DNA from: Sutterella sp.
GTDB lineage: Bacteria; Pseudomonadota; Gammaproteobacteria; Burkholderiales; Burkholderiaceae_F
Length of the DNA: 48,347 bases
Assembly: GCF_030539355.1 (NCBI RefSeq)
Contig: NZ_JAUNSF010000012.1
Span: 1 to 48,347 of the forward strand
Reading direction: 5' to 3'
The notes below the pieces were generated by a model. It saw only the letters and a list, made by a program, of their open reading frames with translations, was not told where the DNA came from and did no database searches. A program made the position numbers and the translations under genes. Positions 1-8,939 of the stretch are shown piece after piece (position 1 is the stretch's first letter; the number at the start of each line of letters is the position of its first letter).

Positions 1-55
1 GAGCGCAACCTTGCCAAGGTTGAGGTCGCGAGTTCGAGACTCGTCTCCCGCTCCA
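1..55 (+). tRNA. tRNA-Gly (GCC), 5' truncated by window edge
   Basis: The visible part starts in the D arm and runs through the anticodon stem (CAACC/GGTTG) with loop TTGCCAA, giving anticodon GCC for glycine. The T arm contains GTTCGAGAC, and the acceptor end is CTCCCGC followed by T and an encoded CCA. Every visible base matches the complete copy that follows 22 bp downstream, so this is the first of a tandem pair probably made from one transcript. Confidence 0.93.
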
Positions 56-77
56 CAAAAACTGCGTTCACGGCGAT

Positions 78-153
78 GCGGGAGTAGCTCAGTTGGTAGA
101 GCGCAACCTTGCCAAGGTTGAGGTCGCGAGTTCGAGACTCGTCTCCCGCTCCA
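78..153 (+). tRNA. tRNA-Gly (GCC)
   Basis: This is a complete cloverleaf. The acceptor stem is GCGGGAG/CTCCCGC, the D arm carries AGCTCAGTTGGTAGAGC, the anticodon stem is CAACC/GGTTG with anticodon GCC, and the T loop has TTCGAGA. The discriminator base is T and CCA is encoded in the DNA. It is the second copy of a tandem duplicate and is followed by an intrinsic terminator. Confidence 0.97.
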
Positions 154-168
154 GAATTCCAAAGTGAA

Positions 169-194
169 GGGGAAGCCGCGAGGTTTCCCCTTTT
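169..194 (+). terminator. intrinsic terminator of the tRNA-Gly pair
   Basis: A 9-bp stem (GGGGAAGCC pairing with GGTTTCCCC, one G-T pair) with loop GCGA is followed by TTTT. It lies 15 bp after the CCA of the second tRNA and closes the tRNA transcript. Confidence 0.85.
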
Positions 195-270
195 CTCTAT
201 CCAAGATCCCGTCGCTCGCCGCAGCGGACGAAAAAAGATGCTCGTTTCGCTGAGCAAACGCCCGGGAGTT

Positions 271-279
271 TGGTAGAAT
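271..279 (+). promoter_or_regulatory. candidate extended -10 promoter for rpmF
   Basis: TGGTAGAAT is an extended -10 element (TG, one base, TAGAAT) about 130 bp upstream of rpmF. The -35 region (TGAGCA, 17 bp upstream) is poor, as is usual for extended -10 promoters. The resulting leader of about 125 nt shows no recognised structure. Confidence 0.4.
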
Positions 280-412
280 CCGCCGCTTGCCGTACTGCCC
301 TCGTGAAGAGGGAGAAGTCGCGGCGCAATCATGGAATTCCGTGTTCTGGAACGAGTGCCTGGTCACGGAAGAAATTTGTTCGACACTCGCTTATACCTAC
401 GTGGGGTTTGCC

Positions 413-595
413 ATGGCTGTTCAGCAGAATAAGAAATCGGTCGCCCGTCGCGGCAATCGTCGTGCTCATGACTTTCTGAAGAATCCTCCGACGGCTGTCG
501 AGGCTACGACCGGTGAAGTTCATCGTCGTCACCACATCAGCCCGACCGGCTTCTATCGCGGCAAGAAGGTCATCGCGACGAAGCAGGACGAATAA
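413..595 (+). CDS. rpmF: 50S ribosomal protein L32
   Basis: This 60-residue protein is bacterial ribosomal protein L32, a small basic component of the large ribosomal subunit. It begins MAVQQNKKS, continues with the conserved [11 protein letters not shown] region and has the family core [24 protein letters not shown] near its end. The reading frame stays open upstream to 287, but family length and the usual MAVQQNK start fix the ATG at 413. In most Proteobacteria rpmF lies between yceD and plsX-fabH. Here no yceD lies upstream and plsX is missing, so rpmF sits alone between the tRNA terminator and a hairpin just after its stop codon. Confidence 0.95.
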   Translation: MAVQQNKKSVARRGNRRAHDFLKNPPTAVEATTGEVHRRHHISPTGFYRGKKVIATKQDE

Positions 596-634
596 TTCGT
601 CCGATTGCCTCCGATACCGCGGAGACATCGGCCG

Positions 635-660
635 TTCGGTCACCGGACCGAAGTTTCTTC
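635..660 (+). terminator. probable terminator after rpmF
   Basis: TTCGGTC pairs perfectly with GACCGAA around the loop ACCG and is followed by the T-rich GTTTCTTC. It begins 40 bp after the rpmF stop. The tail is interrupted, so termination may be partial. Confidence 0.5.
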
Positions 661-804
661 ATACCGGCGTTCCTGCGCACCCCACGGTGAAGTGGAACCG
701 GTTGACGAGACAGTCCGAGGAACGGACGGAAGCCCGAAGGCCAAGGGCTTTGAAGCTGATGATTGAAGCGCGTTTCAAAGAGGCGGCTCGATTGTGAGAA
801 AAGA
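661..804 (+). other. structured intergenic segment, possible small RNA
   Basis: No convincing protein gene is visible here. The strand folds into successive hairpins: GTCCG/CGGAC at 713-727, AAGCCC/GGGCTT at 730-750, and an alternative CTTTGAA/TTCAAAG at 748-780. These run straight into a very strong terminator at 805-832. A 36-codon GTG-start frame (687-797) of basic residues exists but has no ribosome binding site. This is where plsX usually lies, and nothing resembling PlsX can be read. A small RNA is possible but no promoter is clear. Confidence 0.25.
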
Positions 805-832
805 GGGATCCCGAAAACGGGGTCCCTTTTTT
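805..832 (+). terminator. strong intrinsic terminator upstream of fabH
   Basis: A 9-bp stem GGGATCCCG/CGGGGTCCC (one T-G pair) with loop AAAA is followed by six T residues. It separates whatever is transcribed from 600-800 from the fatty acid synthesis cluster. Confidence 0.88.
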
Positions 833-907
833 CATGGCCGCTTCCCGCGTGAGGGCGCCCTCGCGCATACCTGATCCGCGTTCGTCCGCAGGGACGATTC
901 AGGGGAC

Positions 908-936
908 TTCAGCCCGGGGAAAATGGCGTGTAATAT
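908..936 (+). promoter_or_regulatory. candidate sigma-70 promoter of the fab cluster
   Basis: TAATAT (931-936), preceded by TG, is a good -10 element. The -35 candidate TTCAGC at 908-913, 17 bp upstream, is weak. It lies about 37 bp before the fabH start and after the terminator at 805-832, so it is the most likely promoter for fabH-fabD-fabG. A palindrome GAGGGCGCCCTC at 851-862 lies upstream. Confidence 0.45.
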
Positions 937-972
937 CCCAAGGATTCACTACTTTCTGAGGGATTTACCCGG

Positions 973-1971
973 ATGAGCATGTATTCCCGCATCGCCGCCA
1001 CCGGCAGCGCGCTCCCCGAGACGCGCGTGACCAACGCGGAGCTTGCGACCCGCCTCGCCGCGCGCGGGGTGGAGACAAATGACGAATGGATCCGCACCCG
1101 CACGGGCATCGAGGCCCGCAGGTTCTGCGATCCGGAGAAGGGCGAGACGACCACGTCGCTCGCCGCCAGGGCCGGGGCCCAGGCGCTCGAGCGCGCCGGG
1201 TTCGACCCCGCCACGATCGATCTGATCATTGTCGCGACGACCACCCCCGACATGGTGTTCCCGTCGACGGCCGCGCACGTGCAGTCGATGCTCGGCTGCG
1301 CCGGATGCGCCGCCTTCGACGTGCAGGCCGTCTGCGCGGGCTTCATCTATGCCTTGAACGCCGCCGACGCGATGCTCCGTGCCGGCCCCTATCGCCGTGC
1401 CCTTGTGATCGGCGCCGAGACGATGTCGCGCGTCATCGACTTCGACGACCGCTCGACCTGCGTGCTCTTCGGCGACGGCGCGGGCGCGGTCGCGCTCGAG
1501 GCGAGCGACGCCCCGGGCATCCTCGCCGCCCGCATGTACGCCGACGGCCGCTACGACGAGAACGTGCTCGGCCTCACGGCCTGCCTCTCGGGCGGCGCGG
1601 TGAAGGGGAGCCCCTTCCTCAACATGGACGGTCGCATGGTCTTCAAGCTCGCCGTCGAGGGCCTCACGGGGTCCGCCGAGGAGGTCGCGAAGCTCGCGGG
1701 CGTGTCGCCCTCCGAGGTGAAGCTCTTCGTGCCGCACCAGGCGAACCTGCGCATCATGACGATGGTCGCCCGCAAGCTCGGCATTCCCGATGATGTGATG
1801 GTCAAGACCGTGAGCGAGCACGGCAACACCTCGGCCGCCTCGGTTCCGCTCGCGCTCGACGCCGCCGTGACTGCGGGGCGCGTGAAGGACGGCGACCTCG
1901 TGCTCTTGCAGGCCGTCGGCGCCGGCATGGCCTGGGGCTCGGCGATCCTGCGCTGGCGCACCGCGCCCTGA
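973..1971 (+). CDS. fabH: beta-ketoacyl-ACP synthase III
   Basis: FabH starts type II fatty acid synthesis in the cytoplasm by condensing acetyl-CoA with malonyl-ACP. The 332-residue length is normal. The catalytic triad of the thiolase fold is visible: Cys near residue 121 in QAVCAGF, His near 255 in VPHQANLR and Asn near 285 in EHGNTSAAS. A GAGGGA ribosome binding site lies 10 bp before the chosen ATG; a second Met two codons later is also possible. It is the first gene of fabH-fabD-fabG, 66 bp ahead of fabD. plsX, normally just upstream and making the phosphate donor for phospholipid synthesis, is not present. Confidence 0.96.
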   Translation: MSMYSRIAATGSALPETRVTNAELATRLAARGVETNDEWIRTRTGIEARRFCDPEKGETTTSLAARAGAQALERAGFDPATIDLIIVATTTPDMVFPSTAAHVQSMLGCAGCAAFDVQAVCAGFIYALNAADAMLRAGPYRRALVIGAETMSRVIDFDDRSTCVLFGDGAGAVALEASDAPGILAARMYADGRYDENVLGLTACLSGGAVKGSPFLNMDGRMVFKLAVEGLTGSAEEVAKLAGVSPSEVKLFVPHQANLRIMTMVARKLGIPDDVMVKTVSEHGNTSAASVPLALDAAVTAGRVKDGDLVLLQAVGAGMAWGSAILRWRTAP

Positions 1972-2037
1972 GCGGACGAGAACCAAAGAATTCCCCATAT
2001 ATTCAATTCCCCGAACAAGACAAAAGGAAGAAAACCC

Positions 2038-2985
2038 ATGCGTCTCGCATTCGTTTTTCCCGGACAGGGCAGCCAGTCGGTCGGCATGCTGAACGGGTTC
2101 GCCGGCAACGCCGTCGTTGAGGACCACATCGCGCGCGCGGACGCCGCGCTCGGGTTCCCCATCTCGAAGCTCATCGCCGAGGGCCCGGCCGAGGAGCTCG
2201 GTCTCACGGTCAACACCCAGCCCGCGCTTCTCACGGCGAGCGTCGCTTTCTACGACGCCTGGATCGCCGCGGGCGGCGAGAAGCCCGAGATCATGGCCGG
2301 CCACTCGCTCGGCGAGTACTCGGCCCTCACGGCCGCGGGCGCCATCGGCTTTGACGAGGCCGTGAAGCTCGTGCGCTTCCGCGCGACCGCCATGCAGAGC
2401 GCGGTTCCCGTGGGCGTGGGCGGCATGTGCGCCGTGATCGGTCTCGATGACGCGACCGTCGTCGAGTGCTGCCGCGAGGCGAGCGCGATCGGTCCCGTCG
2501 AGGCCGTGAACTTCAATTCGCCCGGTCAGGTCGTGATCGCGGGCGAGAAGGCCGCGCTCGAGCGCGCCGCCGAGCTCGTGAAGGAGAAGGGCTGCCGCCG
2601 CGCGATTCCGCTCGCCGTCTCCGGCCCCTTCCACTCCTCCATGCTCGCCCCGGCCCGCGAGGCCCTCGCGGGGCGCCTCGCCGAGACCGAGGTGAAGGCG
2701 CCCGCGATTCCCGTCATCGCCAACGTCAACGCCGAGGTGCACGGCTCGCCCGACGAGATCCGCGCCGCGCTCGCGCTTCAGGTCTGCTCGGCCGTGCAGT
2801 GGGTGAAGACCATCGAGAAGATGGCCGCCCTCGGCATCACCGACATCGTCGAGTGCGGCCCGGGCAAGGTCCTCCAGGGCCTCATCCGCCGCATCGCCCC
2901 GTCGATCCGCATCCACGGCGTCTCCGACCAGGCTTCGCTCGAGGCGACGATGGCGAAGCTCGCCGAGCTGCGCGCGGCCGAGTGA
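2038..2985 (+). CDS. fabD: malonyl-CoA:ACP transacylase
   Basis: FabD transfers malonyl groups from CoA to acyl carrier protein, supplying extender units for fatty acid synthesis. The 315-residue protein has the N-terminal FVFPGQGSQ motif, the nucleophile elbow GHSLGEYSA with Ser about 90, and the catalytic His about 199 in GPFHSSML. An AAAGGAAG ribosome binding site precedes the ATG. It lies between fabH and fabG on the same strand with gaps of about 65 and 46 bp, consistent with one operon. Confidence 0.96.
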   Translation: MRLAFVFPGQGSQSVGMLNGFAGNAVVEDHIARADAALGFPISKLIAEGPAEELGLTVNTQPALLTASVAFYDAWIAAGGEKPEIMAGHSLGEYSALTAAGAIGFDEAVKLVRFRATAMQSAVPVGVGGMCAVIGLDDATVVECCREASAIGPVEAVNFNSPGQVVIAGEKAALERAAELVKEKGCRRAIPLAVSGPFHSSMLAPAREALAGRLAETEVKAPAIPVIANVNAEVHGSPDEIRAALALQVCSAVQWVKTIEKMAALGITDIVECGPGKVLQGLIRRIAPSIRIHGVSDQASLEATMAKLAELRAAE

Positions 2986-3031
2986 GCCCCCGCGACGGAA
3001 CACCACCAATTCATTTAGCAGGATTTAAACC

Positions 3032-3799
3032 ATGGACAAGATGTATTTCACGGCTGACGCGCTCGCCGGCCAGGTCGCGCTCGTCACGGGCGCCTCGCGC
3101 GGCATCGGCGCGGCGGTGATGGAGGCCTTCATGAAGGCCGGCGCCTACGTGGTCGGCACGGCCACCTCCGAGGCGGGCGCGGCGAAGATCACCGAGGCCG
3201 CCCAGGCTCTCGGCGGCAACGGCCGCGGCATCGTTCTCAACGTCTGCGACGCCGAGGCCTCGCAGAAGGCCGTCGACGACATCGTCACCGAGAAGGGCCG
3301 CATCGACATCCTCGTCAACAACGCCGGCATCACCAAGGACATGCTCGTCATGCGCATGAAGGACGACGCCTGGGAGTCCGTGATCGACACGGACCTCTCG
3401 AGCGCCTTCCGCCTCGCGCGCGCCTGCGTGCGTCCGATGATGAAGCAGCGCAGCGGCCGCATCATCTCCATGAGCTCGGTCGTGGGCGCCATGGGCAACC
3501 CGGGCCAGGTCAACTACGCCGCCGCCAAGGCGGGCCTGATGGGCATGACGAAGGCGCTCGCCCGCGAGATCGGCTCGCGCGGCATCACGGTGAACTGCGT
3601 CGCCCCGGGCTTCATCGAGACCGACATGACGAACGCGCTTCCCGAGGCCCACCGCGAGGCGCTCGCCAAGCAGATTCCGCTCGGCCGCCTCGGCCAGACG
3701 GATGACATCGCCAACGCCTGCCTCTTCCTCGCCTCCCCCGCGGGCGGCTACGTGACGGGCGTCACGCTGCACGTCAACGGCGGCATGTTCATGGGGTGA
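3032..3799 (+). CDS. fabG: 3-oxoacyl-ACP reductase
   Basis: FabG uses NADPH to reduce the 3-keto group formed by FabH or FabF. This 255-residue short-chain dehydrogenase shows the dinucleotide-binding TGASRGIG at 19-26, NNAG at 96-99 and the catalytic Ser149, Tyr162 and Lys166 in YAAAK. The start sits about 10 residues further upstream than in many FabG proteins but follows a CAGGA sequence at suitable distance. Its place between fabD and acpP distinguishes it from the many other short-chain dehydrogenases. Confidence 0.95.
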   Translation: MDKMYFTADALAGQVALVTGASRGIGAAVMEAFMKAGAYVVGTATSEAGAAKITEAAQALGGNGRGIVLNVCDAEASQKAVDDIVTEKGRIDILVNNAGITKDMLVMRMKDDAWESVIDTDLSSAFRLARACVRPMMKQRSGRIISMSSVVGAMGNPGQVNYAAAKAGLMGMTKALAREIGSRGITVNCVAPGFIETDMTNALPEAHREALAKQIPLGRLGQTDDIANACLFLASPAGGYVTGVTLHVNGGMFMG

Positions 3800-3808
3800 T
3801 TTTTACGT

Positions 3809-3836
3809 TTGCAGAGTCTCCGGGCTCTGCTAAACT
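3809..3836 (+). promoter_or_regulatory. candidate promoter of acpP with embedded inverted repeat
   Basis: TTGCAG (-35, 3809-3814) and TAAACT (-10, 3831-3836) are separated by 16 bp. The spacer holds an inverted repeat GCAGAG/CTCTGC (3811-3830), a potential operator or a weak fabG terminator hairpin. A separate strong promoter for acpP fits the very high demand for acyl carrier protein. Confidence 0.5.
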
Positions 3837-3925
3837 TTACAGCTAATCCTTATTTCAACCCTGCTTGCTCCATAGGCACGGGGTTCCCTTTCCCAGAGAT
3901 CAACCCCTACACGGAGTGAATACAA

Positions 3926-4165
3926 ATGGACGAAATCGAACAGAAGGTCAAGAAGATCATCGCTGAGCAGCTCGGCATCAAGGAAGAGGACATCAAGAAC
4001 GAGTCCTCCTTCATCGAAGATCTCGGCGCCGACAGCCTGACCACGGTCGAGATGTCCCTCGCCCTCGAGGACGCCTTCGGCATCGAAATTCCTGACACCG
4101 AGCAGGAGAACCTCCGCACGGTCCAGCAGGCCGTCGACTTCGTGAAGGCCGCCGTCAACAAGTAA
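3926..4165 (+). CDS. acpP: acyl carrier protein
   Basis: This 79-residue acidic protein carries growing acyl chains on a 4'-phosphopantetheine arm. The attachment site is Ser37 in GADSLTTVE. The helix I and III sequences are typical of bacterial AcpP. A GGAG ribosome binding site precedes the ATG. A dedicated promoter upstream and a terminator at 4286-4312 suggest it is also made as an abundant short transcript. The synthase that loads the arm (AcpS) is not found at its usual place beside pdxJ in this window. Confidence 0.97.
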   Translation: MDEIEQKVKKIIAEQLGIKEEDIKNESSFIEDLGADSLTTVEMSLALEDAFGIEIPDTEQENLRTVQQAVDFVKAAVNK

Positions 4166-4285
4166 TACGGCGCCCGACCGAAAGGTTCGGAAATGAGGCC
4201 CGGCGCCCCCAGAGGTTTTCGCAGCCGTACCCGCCAGGGGACGGAACGTGACCCGGGGTGCTGAGCGCTCACAAATAAGCACAGG

Positions 4286-4312
4286 CGGGATCCGGAGACG
4301 GGTCCCGTTTGT
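4286..4312 (+). terminator. terminator between acpP and fabF
   Basis: CGGGATCC pairs with GGGTCCCG (one T-G pair) around a 6-nt loop and is followed by TTTGT. It lies 120 bp after acpP and 120 bp before fabF. Partial read-through would explain acpP being more abundant than fabF. Confidence 0.65.
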
Positions 4313-4431
4313 ATTGCGGGGGCTTGCAGATCACGGCTTTCCGCTAATCCTTTCGCCGCCCGGGGCGCTTCCCAAGGAAGACAGAGGGGAGCATCACCGC
4401 GGCGCATGTTGATAACGGGAGTTTTTCACCC

Positions 4432-5673
4432 ATGATGAACCGTCGCGTTGTTGTCACCGGTCTCGGCATGATCTCGCCGCTCGGCAACGATCTTGAGACG
4501 AGCTGGAAGGCCGCGCTTGAAGGCAAGAGCGGCATCGGCAGGATCACGCACTTCGATCCGTCGGACCTCGGCTGCCAGATCGCCGGCGAGGTCAAGGACT
4601 TCGATGCCTCGAAGTACCTCGACGTGAAGGAGATCCGCCGCTTCGACCGCTTCGTGCACTTCGGCGTCGGCGCCGGTCTGATGGCCCTCGAGGACTCGGG
4701 TCTCGAGATCACCGAGGAGAACGCGCCCATGATCGGCGTCGCCATCGGTGCCGGCATCGGCGGCCTGCAGACGATCTGCGCCAACGACGAGGCGATGGTC
4801 GCCCGCGGTCCGCGCCGCATCTCGCCCTTCATGATTCCGGGCAGCATCATCAACATGACCTCGGGCCAGCTCGCGATCATGAAGGGTCTCAAGGGCCCGA
4901 ACATCGCGCACGTCACGGCCTGCTCGACCGGCCTGCACGCGATCGGCGAGGCGATGTACATCATCGCCCGCGGCGACGCGGACGTGATGGTCGCCGGCGG
5001 CAGCGAGGCGACCGTCTGCAAGATCGGCATCGGCGCCTTCGACGCCATGCACGCGCTCTCGCGCGCCAACGAGGAGCCCGAGAAGGCCTCGCGTCCCTTC
5101 GACAAGGACCGCAGCGGCTTCGTGATGGGCGAGGGCGCCGGCGTCCTCGTTCTCGAGGAGCTCGAGCATGCTAAGGCCCGCGGCGCGAAGATCTACGCCG
5201 AGGTGGTCGGCTACGGCCTCTCGGGCGACGCGTTCCACATCACGACCCCGGCCTCCGACGGCCCGGTCCGCTGCATGCGCATGGCCCTGCGCCACGCCGG
5301 CATGAAGCCCGAGGACATCGACTACCTCAACGCCCACGGCACCTCCACCGCCGTCGGTGACGTCAACGAGGTGAAGGCGATCCGCGAGGTCTTCGGCGAC
5401 CACTGCTCGAAGCTCGTCGTGAACTCCACGAAGTCGATGACGGGCCACCTCCTCGGCGGCGCCGGCGGCATCGAGTCCGTCTTCTCGGTGATGGCCGTGA
5501 AGGAGCAGGTCTCGCCCCCGACGATCAACCTCGAGAACGTCGATCCCGAGTGCGAGGGCATCGACTTCTGCGCGAACAAGGCCCGTCCGATGACGATCCG
5601 CGCCGCGATGAAGAACTCCTTCGGCTTCGGCGGCACGAACTCGACCGTGATCTACAAGCGCTACGAGGCCTGA
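4432..5673 (+). CDS. fabF: beta-ketoacyl-ACP synthase II
   Basis: FabF elongates acyl-ACP by decarboxylative condensation with malonyl-ACP. The 413-residue protein has the Cys-His-His triad of elongating synthases: Cys164 in VTACSTG, His302 in NAHGTST and His339 in [11 protein letters not shown]. Two adjacent ATG codons (4432, 4435) are possible starts; a GGGAG lies upstream at fitting distance. It closes the fab cluster and is followed by a good terminator. Confidence 0.96.
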   Translation: MMNRRVVVTGLGMISPLGNDLETSWKAALEGKSGIGRITHFDPSDLGCQIAGEVKDFDASKYLDVKEIRRFDRFVHFGVGAGLMALEDSGLEITEENAPMIGVAIGAGIGGLQTICANDEAMVARGPRRISPFMIPGSIINMTSGQLAIMKGLKGPNIAHVTACSTGLHAIGEAMYIIARGDADVMVAGGSEATVCKIGIGAFDAMHALSRANEEPEKASRPFDKDRSGFVMGEGAGVLVLEELEHAKARGAKIYAEVVGYGLSGDAFHITTPASDGPVRCMRMALRHAGMKPEDIDYLNAHGTSTAVGDVNEVKAIREVFGDHCSKLVVNSTKSMTGHLLGGAGGIESVFSVMAVKEQVSPPTINLENVDPECEGIDFCANKARPMTIRAAMKNSFGFGGTNSTVIYKRYEA

Positions 5674-5704
5674 TAAAGCCTCTCCAGGCGGCGCTTCCCG
5701 CAGT

Positions 5705-5749
5705 GAAGGGCGTCCTCCGGGTGAACCGGGAAGGGCGCCCTTCCTTTTT
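5705..5749 (+). terminator. intrinsic terminator of the fab cluster
   Basis: GAAGGGCG pairs with CGCCCTTC. Inside that stem a second one, CCGG/CCGG with G-T extension, is formed. The hairpin is followed by CTTTTT and begins 31 bp after the fabF stop. Confidence 0.85.
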
Positions 5750-6101
5750 CCGGGAAGACACGGCCGATAAGCAAAACTTGCACTCGCTTTCTCTTTTCCG
5801 TCCGAGGCCGGGGCCCTATCACGCTAAAATGACGCCTCCGGGAAGCCGGGCGCCTGCGGGCAGTCCCTTCCCGGTGAAAAACCGGAAAAGAATGTTCGGG
5901 TGCGCTCCCAGACAGCGTTTTTTTGAAAACGCGGGCGGGAGGGCACCCTCGCGCGCGTCCGCAGAAATCATCGGAAGAGGCGCGCATCTCCGGAAAATTT
6001 CAGACAGATTTCCTTCTCCGACCACGGCGCAAGACCATGGCGGGGCGGCTCCCCCGCAGGCCCGTGCGGCCTCTCCGGGAGTCCCGAGCATTGACAGACG
6101 A
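5750..6101 (+). other. gene-free stretch before lepA
   Basis: A reading frame continuous with lepA is open across this stretch but shows no conserved protein sequence and begins inside fabF, so it is taken as chance. The only structure seen is an inverted repeat GCGTTTT/AAAACGC at 5915-5932. A lepA promoter presumably lies here, but I see no convincing pair of -35 and -10 boxes. Confidence 0.5.
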
Positions 6102-7895
6102 ATGAAGAACATCCGCAATTTTTCGATCATCGCCCATATCGACCACGGCAAGTCCACGCTTGCCGACCGACTCATCCAGCGCTGCGGAGGCCTCTCCGAC
6201 CGCGAGATGAGCGAGCAGGTGCTCGACAGCATGGACCTTGAGCGCGAGCGCGGCATCACGATCAAGGCGCAGACGGCTGCGCTCAGGTACCGCGCCAGGG
6301 ACGGCGAGATCTACGAGCTCAACCTCATCGACACCCCGGGCCACGTCGACTTCTCCTACGAGGTGAGCCGTTCGCTCTCCGCGTGCGAGGGCGCGCTCCT
6401 CGTCGTCGACGCCACGCAGGGCGTCGAGGCGCAGACGGTCGCGAACTGCTACACCGCGATCGACCTCGGCGTCACCGTGATTCCCGTGCTCAACAAGATG
6501 GACCTTGCGAGCGCCGACCCGATCGCCGCGAGCGAGGAGGTCGAGGACGTGATCGGCATCGATGCGACGGATGCGATTCCCTGCTCGGCGAAGACCGGCA
6601 TGGGCGTCGACGACATCCTCGAGCGCGTCGTGCGCGACGTGCCGCCCCCCGAGGGCGATCCGGACGCCCCGCTCCAGGCGCTCATCATCGACTCGTGGTT
6701 CGACAACTACGTGGGCGTGGTGATGCTCGTGCGCGTCGTGAACGGAACGATCCGCCCGAAGGACAAGATCGAGCTGATGGCGACGGCCGCGACGCACCTC
6801 GTCGAGCAGGTCGGCGTCTTCACGCCGAAGAGCAAGACGCGCGAATCGCTCTCCGCGGGCGAGGTGGGCTTCATCATCGCCGGCATCAAGGAACTCAAGC
6901 ACGCCCGCGTGGGCGACACGGTCACGGGCGCCTCGAAGCGCGCCGACGCGCCGCTCCCCGGCTTCAAGGCCGTCAAGCCCCAGGTGTTCGCGGGCCTCTT
7001 CCCCGTGGAATCGAACCAGTACGACGCGCTGCGCGATGCGCTGACGAAACTGCAGCTCAACGACGCGGCGCTCCAGTTCGAGCCCGAGAACTCCCAGGCG
7101 CTCGGCTTCGGCTTCCGCGCGGGCTTCCTGGGGCTTCTCCACATGGACATCGTGCAGGAGCGTCTCGAGCGCGAGTACAACATGGACCTCATCACGACCG
7201 CCCCGTCGGTGGTCTACGAGGTGCTGATGACCGACGGCGAGGTGATCCACGTCGAGAACCCGTCGAAGCTGCCGCCCGTGGACAAGATCGACGAGATCCG
7301 CGAGCCGATCGACACGGTGACGATCTTCGTGCCGAACGAGTTCGTCGGCGCCGTGATGAAGCTCTGCCAGGACAAGCGCGGCGTGCAGACGAACCTCGCC
7401 TACCACGGCCGCCAGGTGCACCTCACCTACGACCTCCCGCTCGCGGAGATCGTGCTCGACTTCTTCGACCGCATGAAGAGCCTCACGCGCGGCTACGCCT
7501 CCATGGACTATGAGTTCAAGGAGTACCGCGCGGCCGACGTCGTGCGCGTCGACGTGCTCATCAACGGCGACAAGGTCGATCCGCTCTCGGCGATCATGCA
7601 CCGCGCCAACGCCGTTCCCCGCGGCCGCGAGCTCGTGCAGCGGCTCCGCTCGCTCATTCCGCGCCAGATGTACGAGGTCTCGATCCAGGCCGCGATCGGC
7701 GCGAACATCATCGCCCGCGAGAACGTGAAGGCCCTGAGAAAGAACGTGCTCGCCAAGTGCTACGGCGGCGACATCACCCGCAAGCGCAAGCTCCTCGAGA
7801 AGCAGAAGGCCGGCAAGAAGCGCATGAAGCAGGTCGGCAGCGTCGAGATCCCGCAGGAAGCCTTCCTCGCGATCCTTCAGACCGAAGAGAAGTAA
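6102..7895 (+). CDS. lepA: elongation factor 4 (LepA), back-translocating ribosomal GTPase
   Basis: LepA/EF4 is a translational GTPase that acts on stalled or mistranslocated ribosomes. The 597-residue length from this ATG matches the family. Motifs are the P loop in AHIDHGKST at 11-19, the switch region [17 protein letters not shown] and NKMD, followed by EF-G-like domains and the LepA C-terminal domain with [15 protein letters not shown] near the end. The open frame extends far upstream, but family alignment fixes the start at MKNIRNFSI. The ribosome binding site is weak. It heads the conserved lepA-lepB-rnc-era-recO block. Confidence 0.96.
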   Translation: MKNIRNFSIIAHIDHGKSTLADRLIQRCGGLSDREMSEQVLDSMDLERERGITIKAQTAALRYRARDGEIYELNLIDTPGHVDFSYEVSRSLSACEGALLVVDATQGVEAQTVANCYTAIDLGVTVIPVLNKMDLASADPIAASEEVEDVIGIDATDAIPCSAKTGMGVDDILERVVRDVPPPEGDPDAPLQALIIDSWFDNYVGVVMLVRVVNGTIRPKDKIELMATAATHLVEQVGVFTPKSKTRESLSAGEVGFIIAGIKELKHARVGDTVTGASKRADAPLPGFKAVKPQVFAGLFPVESNQYDALRDALTKLQLNDAALQFEPENSQALGFGFRAGFLGLLHMDIVQERLEREYNMDLITTAPSVVYEVLMTDGEVIHVENPSKLPPVDKIDEIREPIDTVTIFVPNEFVGAVMKLCQDKRGVQTNLAYHGRQVHLTYDLPLAEIVLDFFDRMKSLTRGYASMDYEFKEYRAADVVRVDVLINGDKVDPLSAIMHRANAVPRGRELVQRLRSLIPRQMYEVSIQAAIGANIIARENVKALRKNVLAKCYGGDITRKRKLLEKQKAGKKRMKQVGSVEIPQEAFLAILQTEEK

Positions 7896-7924
7896 TTCAA
7901 ATCAAGGAACAGTAAGGAACAGGC

Positions 7925-8815
7925 ATGAACTTCGCTCTGATTCTTTTCCTCCTCACGCTCATCACGGGCGTCTTCTGGATTTTCGAGCGCACCGTCTTCT
8001 ACCCGCAGCGGAAGAAGCGCGCCGAGGCCGTGGCGAACGAGTACGCCTCGCGCAACCGCGAGGCGCTCGGGCGCGGCGAGGCCTCCGTCGTGGAGGAGCA
8101 CAAGCGCCTGCGCGCCGAGGCGCTCCGCCAGCCCTGGTGGCTCGAGTACACCGCGGGCCTCTTCCCGGTGATCCTTCTGGTCTTCCTGCTCCGCAGCTTC
8201 CTCTTCGAGCCCTTCCGCATTCCGTCGGGCTCGATGCTCCCGACGCTGCACGTGGGCGACTTCATCCTCGTCAACAAGTACGAGTACGGCATCCGTCTCC
8301 CGGTCTCGAACCTGAAGGTGCTTGACCTCGGCAGTCCCCAGCGCGGCGACGTCGTGGTCTTCCGCTATCCGATGGACGAGAACGTCGACTTCATCAAGCG
8401 CATCGTGGGCGTTCCCGGCGACCGCGTCGAGTACCGCAACAAGGTGCTCTACATCAACGGCGTCGAGCAGAAGCAGACCCGTCCGCGCGACTTCATCGAC
8501 GAGAACTCGATGGTGACGCTCGACGAGCGCGACGAGGACCTGAGCGGCGTGACGCACCTCATGGCCCTTGACCACCGCCGTCCGAGCTGGGTGCCGATGC
8601 AGGCCGTGATGCGCCACGAGCCCACCTGCGAATACAACGACCGCGGCTTCGTCTGCACGGTGCCCGACGGCAAGTACTTCGCGATGGGCGACAACCGCGA
8701 CAACAGCGAGGACAGCCGCTTCTGGGGGTTCCTGCCTGACGAGAACCTCGTCGGCCGTGCCATCCTCATCTGGGCGAACTTCGGCGACATGAGCCGCATC
8801 GGTCGCTTCCAGTGA
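7925..8815 (+). CDS. lepB: signal peptidase I
   Basis: LepB is the inner-membrane protease that removes signal peptides from exported proteins, including the two autotransporters encoded here. The 296-residue protein has two N-terminal membrane segments (about 2-20 and 77-93). The catalytic Ser103 is in PSGSMLPT and the general base Lys158 is in DFIKRIVG. The conserved GDNRDNSEDSRFWG box lies near the C terminus. It follows lepA by 29 bp, as in most Proteobacteria. Confidence 0.95.
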   Translation: MNFALILFLLTLITGVFWIFERTVFYPQRKKRAEAVANEYASRNREALGRGEASVVEEHKRLRAEALRQPWWLEYTAGLFPVILLVFLLRSFLFEPFRIPSGSMLPTLHVGDFILVNKYEYGIRLPVSNLKVLDLGSPQRGDVVVFRYPMDENVDFIKRIVGVPGDRVEYRNKVLYINGVEQKQTRPRDFIDENSMVTLDERDEDLSGVTHLMALDHRRPSWVPMQAVMRHEPTCEYNDRGFVCTVPDGKYFAMGDNRDNSEDSRFWGFLPDENLVGRAILIWANFGDMSRIGRFQ

Positions 8816-8835
8816 TCCCTGCGGCCGCCCGCCCC

Positions 8836-8899
8836 GGGGAGTGAGCGAAAGCCGCTCCCCGTTTCAGAGAAGCCCCGGGCGGACGCTGCCCGGGGTTTT
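8836..8899 (+). terminator. tandem hairpins between lepB and rnc
   Basis: Two adjacent stems occur. GGGGAG/CTCCCC (8836-8860) encloses an inner GC-GAAA-GC. CCCCGGGC/GCCCGGGG (8873-8895) is perfect and is followed by TTTT. The second is a classic terminator, yet rnc, era and recO lie directly downstream with no strong promoter seen. The pair may therefore act as an attenuator or as an RNase III target in the rnc leader. Confidence 0.7.
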
Positions 8900-8939
8900 G
8901 CTCGAAGAAGAATTACAGACAGCACAGAAAAAGAAAATC

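Noticed and set aside
687-797. 36-aa basic peptide after rpmF
   Set aside because: GTG start without ribosome binding site, and the sequence forms paired hairpins instead; no relative recognised.
949-3009. 686-aa open frame antisense to fabH-fabD
   Set aside because: It is Arg/Ala/Gly/His-rich without any conserved motif and lies fully over clear fab genes. High GC content makes long antisense frames common.
5550-6101. Upstream extension of LepA by 184 residues
   Set aside because: It overlaps the end of fabF and a terminator and shows no family similarity. LepA normally begins at MKNIRNFSI.
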